This document shows positions 26,731-35,040 of a stretch of DNA of 64,000 nucleotides, piece by piece. The DNA comes from JBFGCT01 sp963825565 (GTDB lineage Bacteria > Actinomycetota > Acidimicrobiia > Acidimicrobiales > Ilumatobacteraceae): NCBI GenBank assembly GCA_963825565.1, contig CAWGTW010000004.1, forward strand, positions 372,001 to 436,000, given 5' to 3'. Both the position numbers and the translations under genes were made by a program. The notes beneath the pieces are model-generated. The model was given only the letters and a program-made list of their open reading frames with translations. It made no database searches and was not told the DNA's origin. Numbering within the stretch: the stretch's first letter is position 1; every line of letters begins with the position of its first letter.

Positions 26731-26797
26731 CGCCCCCGCTCGCGGCAGGTGCGACGCCCGGCTGTCGCTCGGACGATGATCGGCTCGTGCAGTGTTC

Positions 26798-26826
26798 GGG
26801 GTCAGATCCCACACACGCATGACCCC
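26798..26826. terminator. Hairpin between converging genes (possible REP-like element)
   Basis: GGGGTCA (26798-26804) pairs perfectly with TGACCCC (26820-26826) around 15 bases, between the NlpC/P60 stop (26730) and the xdhC stop (26877). The sequence GGGGTCAGATCCC resembles the GGTGTCRGACRCC core of the dyads at 9798-9838 and 32023-32059. Probably a two-way terminator. Confidence 0.5.
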
Positions 26827-26876
26827 AGGCAGCGCGCAAGCGGCGAACACGCCGCCGGCGGCCAGTGGATCGGCGT

Positions 26877-27681
26877 TCAGTGGATCGGTCCGGAGCCCTC
26901 GCGCAGGGACGGGACGCGTCGGCCGGTGCGAGTGGCGATGATCTCGGCGCAGATCGACACCGCGGTCTCCTCGGGCGTGCGGGCTCCGATGTCGAGCCCG
27001 ATCGGGGAGTGCAGGCGCGCCAGGTCGTCCGGATCGACGACGCCGACCTCGGCCAACCGCTCCATCCGCTTGCCGTGCGTCGTCCGGCTGCCCATCACCC
27101 CGATGTACCCCACATCGGTCGCCAGCGCGCCCCGGACGGCCGGGACGTCGAACTTCGGGTCGTGGGTCAGGATGCAGACCGCGTCGCCGCGCTCGCAGCT
27201 CGTCGCCGTGCTGCTCGAACACCGGAGCCGGCCACGTGACCTTGACCTCGTCGGCCATCGGAAACCGGCGGCGGGTCGCGAACACCTCGCGTGCGTCGCA
27301 CACGGTGACCCGGTAGCCGAGGACCTTTGCGACGCGGGCGAGCGCAGCGGTGAAGTCGACCGCTCCGAAGATCCACATCTGCGGCGGCGGGGCGTGGGAC
27401 TCGATGAAGATCCGCACGGTCGGCTGGTCGATCAGGTCCTCGGGGGTCGTCTGGCCCTCAGGCCCGTAGCTGCGCACGCCCGAGCGCGCCGCTTCGAGCT
27501 CGGCCAGGGCGTCGCGGGCGACCACCCGGTCGAGGTCGGGGTGACCGAGCGATCCGAGTGGGTCGGCGTCGGTCGTGACCAGCAGCTTGGCGCCGACGTT
27601 CGGCCCCTCGATCACGGTCGCGAGGGCGACCGGCGACCTGGATCGGAGGTGCCCCGACCAGGTGTCGTAGATCGCAGTCAC
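26877..27681 (-). pseudogene. xdhC: XdhC-family maturation protein, broken by one frameshift near 27186
   Basis: From ATG 27681 the frame encodes MTAIYDTWSGHLRSRSPVAL..., a DUF/XdhC_CoxI segment, then the Rossmann domain (PPPQMWIFGAVDFTAALARVAKVLGYRVTVCDAREVFATRRRF) as far as VFEQHGDELRAR. At about 27181-27187 one surplus base moves the sense into another frame, which continues DAVCILTHDPKFDVPAV, VGYIGVMGSRTTHGKRMERL and ends REGSGPIH at 26877. Both parts match the XdhC family, which protects and sulfurates molybdenum cofactor before insertion into xanthine dehydrogenase-type enzymes. Corrected length is about 267 residues. An assembly error is as likely as true inactivation. Confidence 0.8.
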
Positions 27682-27995
27682 CAGTCGAGTTCCTCGATGA
27701 ACAGATGGATCGTGCCGCCGCAGGTCAGCCCGACGGAGAACGCTTCGTCGTCGGAGTAGCCGAACGTCACGACGCCGGGCTCGCGCTGCCCGTCGAGGAT
27801 CGCCAGCGCCTCGCCGACGACCGCACCCTCGACGCAGCCGCCGCTCACGCTGCCGGCGACCTCACCCGACTCGCTGACGACCATCGCCGCCCCCGGGTCG
27901 CGTGGGCCGGAGCCTTCGATGTCGACGACCCGAGCGATCGCGACCCGCTGCCCGGCCGATCGCCAGGTGTCGATCTCGTCGAGCAGTTCGCGCAT
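27678..27995 (-). CDS. XdhC/CoxI N-terminal-domain protein
   Basis: 105 residues, the stand-alone form of the XdhC_CoxI domain. Motifs: TWRSAGQRVAIARVVDIEGSGPRDPGAAMVV, SGEVAGSVSGGCVEGAVVGEAL and FSVGLTCGGTIHLFIEEL. The Cys residues in SGGCVEG and LTCGGT are family-conserved. Acts with the following xdhC in cofactor delivery to molybdenum hydroxylases. The ATGA overlap with xdhC (27681-27678) couples translation. Actinobacterial clusters often split XdhC into two such genes. Confidence 0.88.
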   Translation of the reverse strand: MRELLDEIDTWRSAGQRVAIARVVDIEGSGPRDPGAAMVVSESGEVAGSVSGGCVEGAVVGEALAILDGQREPGVVTFGYSDDEAFSVGLTCGGTIHLFIEELDW

Positions 27996-28006
27996 CGCGG
28001 TCTCCT

Positions 28007-29134
28007 TCAGCGTCGGCTGATCACTCGGGTCAACTCCTCCATGGCGGCCACCGAGTGACCTTCCACGAAGTCGTCAACATACGGTAGGGCCGCCGCCATT
28101 CCGCGGGCGAGCGGCGCGTACCCCGGCGTCACCTTCAGCGGGTTGACCCACACCAACCGGTGGGTCACGCGGTGCAGGCGTTCCATCTGCTCACCGAGCA
28201 GGTCGGGGTCCCCGCGGTCCCAACCGTCGGACAGGATGATCACGATCGAGTTGCGGGCCAGCCCCCTGACGCCCCACTGGTCGTTGAACTCGCGCAGCCC
28301 CTCGCCGAGCCGGGTGCCACCGCTCCAATCGACCACCCGCCGGCCGGCCGCACGCAGTGCGATGTCGGGATCGCGGCTGGTCAGCTCGCGCGTGATGCGC
28401 GTCAGGCGGGTACCGAGGGCGAACGCCTCGACCTTCTGGCGTCCGGCGACGGCGGCATGGACGAAGCGCAGCAGCGCGCGGGCGTACGGCTCCATCGAAC
28501 CGCTGACGTCGAGCACGAGCACGAGGCGGCGCAGCCGCGTCGAGGGACGGCGGAAATGGCGCTCGATCGGCTCACCGCCGGCGCGGAGCGACGCCCGGAC
28601 CGTTCGCCGAAGGTCGGGGCGCGGCGTCGGCCGGCGCGACGGCCCCAGTCGCAGCGAGTCGCGCGGTGCGCCGGCGAAGCGGAGGCGCGCCATCAACTCG
28701 TGCGACCGGTCGAGCTCCTCGGTCGAGAACTCGGCGAAATCCTTGTGGCGCAGGAACTCCGCGGTCGAGAACCGGAGCTCGATCGTCGGGTCGTCCGATG
28801 GCCGGCCGGCGTCGAGGCCGGGGTCGGCCTCGTCGTCGTCGTCGACGGCGAGCGTGATCGCCAGCGGATCGTCGGTGTCGTCCGCAGCGCCGTCGGACCG
28901 ACGGTGCTCGAAGAAGACCGCGAACGCCCGGTCGTACAGGCCGATGTCCTCGGGCCGGCGAACCAGCGTGGCCCTCCCCGACCAGTACGCGCCGTCCCGG
29001 TCGTCGAGGCCGATCACCGACAGCGCCTCGGCGAAGGTGTGGGTGCAGCTCGTCGGCACGTTCAGGCCGAGGCCGCGCAGAATTCGGGTGAACGCGACGG
29101 CGATCTCGGCCGGTGCCGCGAGTTGGCTCGTCAT
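28007..29134 (-). CDS. coxE: CoxE-like VWA-domain protein
   Basis: 375 residues from ATG 29134. Helical N-terminal domain (VAFTRILRGLGLNVPTS, then AYWSGRATLVRRPEDIGLYDRAFAVFF), an acidic middle and a C-terminal von Willebrand A domain with an intact MIDAS DVSGSM (209-214), SGGTRLGEGLREF and ILSDGWDRGDPDLL. CoxE works with the MoxR-type ATPase CoxD in maturing the Mo/Cu or Mo site of CO dehydrogenase-type enzymes. It lies 64 bp downstream of coxD and just ahead of the xdhC pair. Confidence 0.9.
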   Translation of the reverse strand: MTSQLAAPAEIAVAFTRILRGLGLNVPTSCTHTFAEALSVIGLDDRDGAYWSGRATLVRRPEDIGLYDRAFAVFFEHRRSDGAADDTDDPLAITLAVDDDDEADPGLDAGRPSDDPTIELRFSTAEFLRHKDFAEFSTEELDRSHELMARLRFAGAPRDSLRLGPSRRPTPRPDLRRTVRASLRAGGEPIERHFRRPSTRLRRLVLVLDVSGSMEPYARALLRFVHAAVAGRQKVEAFALGTRLTRITRELTSRDPDIALRAAGRRVVDWSGGTRLGEGLREFNDQWGVRGLARNSIVIILSDGWDRGDPDLLGEQMERLHRVTHRLVWVNPLKVTPGYAPLARGMAAALPYVDDFVEGHSVAAMEELTRVISRR

Positions 29135-29198
29135 CGCGTCACCCCCGAACCGACGCGGTACCGCACGGGCCACCGCAACCGGACCGGGAGGCGGCCGG

Positions 29199-30107
<909 letters not shown>

Positions 30108-30221
30108 CGTGCGCCGACGCTACCCGAGCGGGCCGCCAGGGCGTCGATCGGCCGTCGCCGGCAACCCACGAGGGCGTTTGGACCCTGCCCAGAGGCGTCC
30201 GCGGCGCGGCATGATGGGCGG

Positions 30222-32063
30222 GTGAACGCCACGGAGGACGCTGGTTTCGAGGTGCGGGTCCACGCGCCGCGTGCGAACCGGGTCACGGTCCTGCTCGGCG
30301 GTGGCGTCGAGCGCGACCTGATCCGTCGAGGGGCCGAGTGGGTGGGGGTGATCGAGCGCGGGGCGCGGTACGGGTTGCGCGCCGACGGGCCGCCCGCCCT
30401 GCGCTACGACGTTCGACGCACGCTCGTCGATCCCCGCGCGACCGAGGTGTGGTTCCCTGCCGGCCACCGGCGTGACGACGCGCGACCGGACGGCGAGCCC
30501 CGGTTCGAGACGTCGGCGCTCGCGGTCGCCGCCGGCTGGCCCGATCGTGCGTCGCCCCGAGCGACGGGACGCTCCCTCGCCGTGTACGAGGCGCACGTGC
30601 GGGGGCTGACCAAGCGGCGCCCGGTTGCCGACGCAGGGACGTACCGGGCGATGATCGCCGAGCTGCCGCGGCTGGCCGAGCTCGGCGTATCGGTGGTCGA
30701 GCTGCTGCCGGTGCACCAGTTCGATCCCGACGAGGGGAACTACTGGGGCTACATGCCGCTCGTGTTCGGTGCGGTGCACCGACAGTACGCGGCAGCTGCC
30801 GACGCGGCGGGCGAGCTGGCCGAACTGATCGCTGCGGCCCACGACCACGACATCGAGATCTGGCTCGACGTCGTGTTCAACCACACGACCGAGGAGGACG
30901 AGTACGGGCCGATGTACAACCTGCGCGGGCTGGCCGATGCCGACTACTACGCACTGCACGCCGACGGCTCGTACGTCGACGAGGCGGGGACCGGCAACAT
31001 CGTCGACGTCACCTCGGGACCGGCCCGCGACCTGGTGATGATCGCCCTCGACCGGTTCGCCGACCTCGGCGTCGACGGGTTCCGCTTCGACCTCGCCACG
31101 GTTCTCTCCCGCGACCCGGACTTCGTGCGGGCGATCGGGGATTGGGCAGCGGCGCGCGGCGTGCGGGTGATCGCCGAACCATGGGACCTCGCCCGGTACG
31201 AGGTCGGCCGAGCGTTCCCCGATCCCCGCTGGATGCAGTGGAACGATCGGTTCCGCGACGACATGCGCGGGTTCCTGCGCGGGGAGCCAGGGCTCGTCCC
31301 GTCGGTGATGAAGCGGCTGCAGGGGAGCCCCGATCTGTTCGAGCGGCCCGGGCAGTCGATCAACTTCCTGACCGCGCACGACGGCTTCACGATGTACGAC
31401 CTCGTGTCGTACGACCAGAAGCGCAACGAGGCCAACGGGTGGGGCAACGCCGACGGCCCGGACGAGAACCGTTCCTGGAACTGCGGCTGGGAGGGCGACC
31501 GCAACGTCCCCGACGCCGTCGCTGAGCTACGACGGCGGCAGTTGCGCAACGCGATGTGCCTGTTGCTGCTGAGCCACGGCATCCCGATGTTCGTCGCCGG
31601 CGACGAGTTCGGGCGGACGCAGGACGGCAACAACAACGCGTACAACCAGGACAACGAGACGTCGTGGGTCGACTGGGGCCGTCGTACGGAGTTCGCTGCT
31701 CACGAGGAGTTCGTCCGGCGGCTGCTCGCCTTCCGCGCCGCGCACCCGGTGCTGTCGTCGCGCGAGTGGTGGGGCGAGCGGATCACGTGGTTCGGCGTCG
31801 ACGGGGCACCGGACACCGCGCCGCACTCCCGCTCGATCGCCTGGAGCCTGGACGGCCTCTACGTCATCGCCAACCTGTGGTGGGAACCGCTGACCTTCCA
31901 CGTCCTCGCGCCCGGGCCGTGGTCGCGATCGATCGACACCACCGATCCGCGCGGGTTCGTCGAGCCGTCACCGGTCGACCGATCAGTGACCGCCGGACCC
32001 CGCTCGATCGTCGTCCTGGAAAACGTCGACACCGGGTGTCAGACACCAGGTGTCGACGTGTAG
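30222..32063 (+). CDS. glgX: Glycogen debranching enzyme GlgX (GH13 isoamylase type)
   Basis: 613 residues from GTG 30222; the nearby ATGs run into a TGA at once. N-terminal CBM48-like beta domain (1-100), then a GH13 barrel. Catalytic residues: Asp290 in DGFRFDLA, Glu319 in RVIAEPWD, Asp387 in TAHDGF. EGNYWGYMPLVFGAVHRQY and the C-terminal GDEFGRTQDGNNNAYNQDNETSWVDW are GlgX/TreX hallmarks. It removes alpha-1,6 branches from glycogen. At 613 residues it is somewhat shorter than many GlgX proteins, mainly in the N-terminal domain. Its stop lies in a strong palindrome. Confidence 0.93.
   Translation: MNATEDAGFEVRVHAPRANRVTVLLGGGVERDLIRRGAEWVGVIERGARYGLRADGPPALRYDVRRTLVDPRATEVWFPAGHRRDDARPDGEPRFETSALAVAAGWPDRASPRATGRSLAVYEAHVRGLTKRRPVADAGTYRAMIAELPRLAELGVSVVELLPVHQFDPDEGNYWGYMPLVFGAVHRQYAAAADAAGELAELIAAAHDHDIEIWLDVVFNHTTEEDEYGPMYNLRGLADADYYALHADGSYVDEAGTGNIVDVTSGPARDLVMIALDRFADLGVDGFRFDLATVLSRDPDFVRAIGDWAAARGVRVIAEPWDLARYEVGRAFPDPRWMQWNDRFRDDMRGFLRGEPGLVPSVMKRLQGSPDLFERPGQSINFLTAHDGFTMYDLVSYDQKRNEANGWGNADGPDENRSWNCGWEGDRNVPDAVAELRRRQLRNAMCLLLLSHGIPMFVAGDEFGRTQDGNNNAYNQDNETSWVDWGRRTEFAAHEEFVRRLLAFRAAHPVLSSREWWGERITWFGVDGAPDTAPHSRSIAWSLDGLYVIANLWWEPLTFHVLAPGPWSRSIDTTDPRGFVEPSPVDRSVTAGPRSIVVLENVDTGCQTPGVDV
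32023..32059. repeat. Palindromic element at the end of glgX, related to 9798-9838
   Basis: ACGTCGACACC (32023-32033) pairs perfectly with GGTGTCGACGT (32049-32059). The loop contains a second perfect dyad, GGTGTC-A-GACACC. It overlaps the last codons of glgX. The core ACACCGGGTGTCAGACACCA differs at only three positions from ACACCCGGTGTCGGACGCCA in the element at 9798-9838, so both belong to one repeat family. Likely transcription terminator, possibly REP-like. Confidence 0.7.
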
Positions 32064-32121
32064 CGACCCGGTGCCGCGTCCGGGGCCCGGGCGCTCCGGC
32101 GGCGGTACTATCGTCGGGCCG

Positions 32122-32850
32122 ATGGATCTCGGACTCAGAGGACGGCGGGCAGCGGTTGCGGCCGGGTCGTCGGGGCTCGGTCTCGGCGCCGCCGCGGCGC
32201 TGGCCGCGGAGGGCGCCCACGTGGCGATCTGCGGGCGTGACGCCGACCGGCTGGCTGCGGCGGCGCAGCGGATCGGGCACGGCTGCATCACGATCGTCGC
32301 CGACGTGAGCACGCCGGCCGGTGCGGAGGGGTTCGTGCGCGAGGCGGGCGAGGCGCTCGGAGGCGTCGACGTTCTCGTGACGAACGCGGGAGGACCCCCG
32401 CCGGGGACGTTCGAATCGACGCCGGTCGAGGCGTACCCGGCCGCGCTCGATCTCAACCTGATGTCGGTCGTGGCGATGTGCAAGGCCGCCGTGCCGGCGA
32501 TGCGGGAACGGCGGTGGGGTCGGGTCGTCGCCATCACGTCGGTGTCGGTTCGCCAGCCGATCGCCAACCTGATCCTGTCGAACACGGCACGGGCCGGCGC
32601 CACCGGATTCCTGAAGACGCTCGCCCTCGAGGTCGCCCCGGACGGCGTGACGGTCAACAGCGTGCAGCCGGGCCTGCATGAGACACCGCGGATCGAGCAG
32701 CTCTACACCGTCGAGCAGCGCGCGGCGATGACGATGGGCGACCCCGACGACTTCGGTGCCGTCGTCGCGTTCCTCTGCGGCGAGCAGGCCAAGTTCACCA
32801 CCGGCGTGCAGCTCCACGTCGACGGTGGCAACTACCTCGGCCTGCTGTAG
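32122..32850 (+). CDS. Short-chain dehydrogenase/reductase family protein, atypical active site
   Basis: 242 residues. Rossmann SDR fold: N-terminal AAVAAGSSGLGLGAAAAL cofactor loop (SSGLGLG in place of TGxxxGxG), ICGRDADRL, and the conserved NAGGPPPG. The catalytic Ser is present (ITSVSVRQP) but the usual YxxxK is replaced by LSNTARAGATG, so Tyr and Lys are missing. The same variation (LSN-x-x-R) is found in a known subgroup of FabG-like actinobacterial and Bacillus proteins, so it is probably not a defect of this copy. The C-terminal VQLHVDGGNYLGLL is normal. Substrate unknown. Confidence 0.85.
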   Translation: MDLGLRGRRAAVAAGSSGLGLGAAAALAAEGAHVAICGRDADRLAAAAQRIGHGCITIVADVSTPAGAEGFVREAGEALGGVDVLVTNAGGPPPGTFESTPVEAYPAALDLNLMSVVAMCKAAVPAMRERRWGRVVAITSVSVRQPIANLILSNTARAGATGFLKTLALEVAPDGVTVNSVQPGLHETPRIEQLYTVEQRAAMTMGDPDDFGAVVAFLCGEQAKFTTGVQLHVDGGNYLGLL

Positions 32851-32916
32851 CGCCCGACACCGTCCGGCGTGGCCAGCCGCCTGCGGCCGGTGGACGACGC
32901 CCGTGTCGCGCCCCGA

Positions 32917-34002
32917 TCAGCCCACGGCGTCGACGGTGGCGTTCGCGCCCACCGGTTCGAACTCCGCCTCGTGCTCGCCGGCCGGCGGGTCGGCCGTGGT
33001 GGCCGCTATCGGTGCCCGGCGCTCGTCGAGCCGACGCTCGATGCGGTTCCAGAGCAGGAACGAGGCGCCGACGATCGCCCATCCGGCGAGCGCGTCGGCG
33101 ATGTAGTGCTCGGCGAAGTAGGCGAGGGCGACCGCCATCGTCAGCGGATACAGCAGCATCACCGCCCGGAGCCGCCAGTCGCGGATCCACCGGAAGAAGA
33201 ACACGACGACGAACAGGGCGAACGCGGAGTGGAGCGACGGCATCGCAGCGACCTGGTTCGCCCAATCCCGCCCGTGCTCCCAGGCCTTCACGAATCCGTC
33301 GAGGCCGAGGTGACGCCAGCCGTTGCCCGTCGTACGGCGCAGCGGCGGGAGGGCGTCGAGCTCGAGCCCGAGGCGGTTCTGGCCGCCCGCGGCCATCCAC
33401 GGTGGGACGGTGGGCAACAGGACGAACATCGCGCACGCGACGAACAGCAGCGTGGCGAACCGTCGCATGTAGCGAACCCACTGGTGCCGGTTGACGAACC
33501 ACAGCGTGGCGATCGCGACCGGCGGGACGATGAAGTGCGAGTAGTACACCATCGAGCCGACGACGTCGTACCATCGCACCGTGCCGGGTTCGAGGAACCG
33601 GTCCTGCAGCCAGACGACGGGATCGGTGCCGAGGAACAGCACCCGGTCGATGTCGCGCACCGACTCGATCTGCAGCGGGAACCCGAGCCGGTCGGCGATG
33701 CCCCGGCTCTCGTCGTAGGCGATCCACATCGCGACGAACAGGGTGAGGTCGCCGAACATCCGCAGCCAGTGCCTCGGCGGGCGCCCGACGCTGGCGACGA
33801 CGAGGAACAGCGCCACTGACAGCAGGACCGAGATCCGGTCGATGATGATGCCGTTGACGAAGAACCACGCGACGTAGAGGCCGACGTAGATCGCGATCAA
33901 CGTGGCCCGGACCCACGTCCACGGCGCCCATGTCCTCCACGGGGTCCGCGACGTCCACGTGCTCGGTGGCGACGCGGGGTCGGCAACGGTGGACGACGAC
34001 AT
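32917..34002 (-). CDS. PAP2-superfamily membrane phosphatase/transferase
   Basis: 361 residues with about six membrane helices. PAP2 motifs: C2 in AAMPSLHSAFALFV and C3 in YFAEHYIADALAGW, with the catalytic His residues; the C1 Lys/Arg region is weakly conserved. The long N-terminal membrane part and the SLHSAF sequence resemble AUR1/inositol-phosphorylceramide-synthase-like actinobacterial proteins that act on phosphatidylinositol or lipid phosphates. Substrate not certain. Cytoplasmic tail of 40 residues is rich in Ala/Glu. It converges with the SDR gene. Confidence 0.86.
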   Translation of the reverse strand: MSSSTVADPASPPSTWTSRTPWRTWAPWTWVRATLIAIYVGLYVAWFFVNGIIIDRISVLLSVALFLVVASVGRPPRHWLRMFGDLTLFVAMWIAYDESRGIADRLGFPLQIESVRDIDRVLFLGTDPVVWLQDRFLEPGTVRWYDVVGSMVYYSHFIVPPVAIATLWFVNRHQWVRYMRRFATLLFVACAMFVLLPTVPPWMAAGGQNRLGLELDALPPLRRTTGNGWRHLGLDGFVKAWEHGRDWANQVAAMPSLHSAFALFVVVFFFRWIRDWRLRAVMLLYPLTMAVALAYFAEHYIADALAGWAIVGASFLLWNRIERRLDERRAPIAATTADPPAGEHEAEFEPVGANATVDAVG

Positions 34003-34215
34003 CGCTGCGACGATACTTCCCGTTCAACGCGCCTTCATCGCGCAGCACCGCCACGGTGACGCGTCACGCAGGCCGGCCGATGGTCGGTGTGGTGGTGCCT
34101 GTGGCGCAAGCCGGCCGGTGGTGCGGCGTGGTGAATGCGGCGTGGTGGTGGACCCGTCATCGCACGGCACCGTCGCCCTCGCATGTCACCGGGCCGGCCG
34201 GTGCGCGGCGTGGGG

Positions 34216-35040
34216 CTACGCGCTGGCTTCGGTGAGGGCGCGGCGGGTCAGGACGCGCGCCAGGTGCTGGCGGTACTCGACGCTGGCGTTCAGGTCCTCC
34301 TGCGCGTCGGCCTCGGCGTTGGCCTGCTCGGCCGCCTCCTCGATCGACGCGCCGCCGGCGAGCGCCGCGGCGACGCTGGTCGCCAGGATCGGCGTCGAGC
34401 CCATGTTGACCAGCCCGACACCGGCATCGCCGTTGCGCCGCCAGGCGGCGACCCCGACGATCGCCCAGTCCTGCGCCCGGCGGTTGAACTTCTGGAAGCT
34501 CCAGCCGGCACCGTTCATCTTCGGCACCCGGATCTCGGTCAGCAGTTCGTCTGCGGCGAGCGCCGAGGTCAGGAACGACTCGTAGAAGTCGCTCGCCGCG
34601 ATCTCGCGCACCCCGTTCGGACCCTGGGCGACGTAGGTGGCGCCGAGTGCGAGGGTCGTCGCCGGGAGATCGGACGCCGGGTCGGCGTGGGCGATCGAGC
34701 CGCCGATCGTGCCGCGGTGGCGCACCTGCGGGTCGCCGACGTGGCTCGCCGCGTGCGCCAGCAGCGGCACGTGCTCGTGCAGTACCGCCGAGTTCTCGAC
34801 GTCCATGTGGCGGGTGAGCGCGCCGATCGCGATGTGGTCGCCGGCATCGCGAACGTAGGACAGGTCGCTCAGCCGGCCGATGTCGACCAGCACGGCGGGC
34901 TGGGCGAGGCGCAGCTTCATCAGCGGGACCAGGCTGTGACCGCCGGCGATGAACTTGGCATCGTCGCCGTGCTGGCCGATCAGGCTGATCGCCTCCTCGG
35001 CGGACTCGGCACGGACGTAGTCGAAGGCTGCGGGGATCAC
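34216..35040 (-). CDS. coxM: FAD-binding (medium) subunit of form II CO dehydrogenase-type hydroxylase
   Basis: 274 residues from GTG 35040, overlapping the coxL stop by 4 bp (GTGA). Carries electrons from the Fe-S subunit to FAD and on to an acceptor. FAD-binding motifs: AGGHSLVPLMKLRLAQP and TIGGSIAHADPASDLP, both standard for CoxM/XdhB; the C-terminal half has FQKFNRRAQDWAIVGVAAW and the CO_deh_flav_C region. Last gene of the coxS-coxL-coxM order used here. Confidence 0.93.
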   Translation of the reverse strand: MIPAAFDYVRAESAEEAISLIGQHGDDAKFIAGGHSLVPLMKLRLAQPAVLVDIGRLSDLSYVRDAGDHIAIGALTRHMDVENSAVLHEHVPLLAHAASHVGDPQVRHRGTIGGSIAHADPASDLPATTLALGATYVAQGPNGVREIAASDFYESFLTSALAADELLTEIRVPKMNGAGWSFQKFNRRAQDWAIVGVAAWRRNGDAGVGLVNMGSTPILATSVAAALAGGASIEEAAEQANAEADAQEDLNASVEYRQHLARVLTRRALTEASA

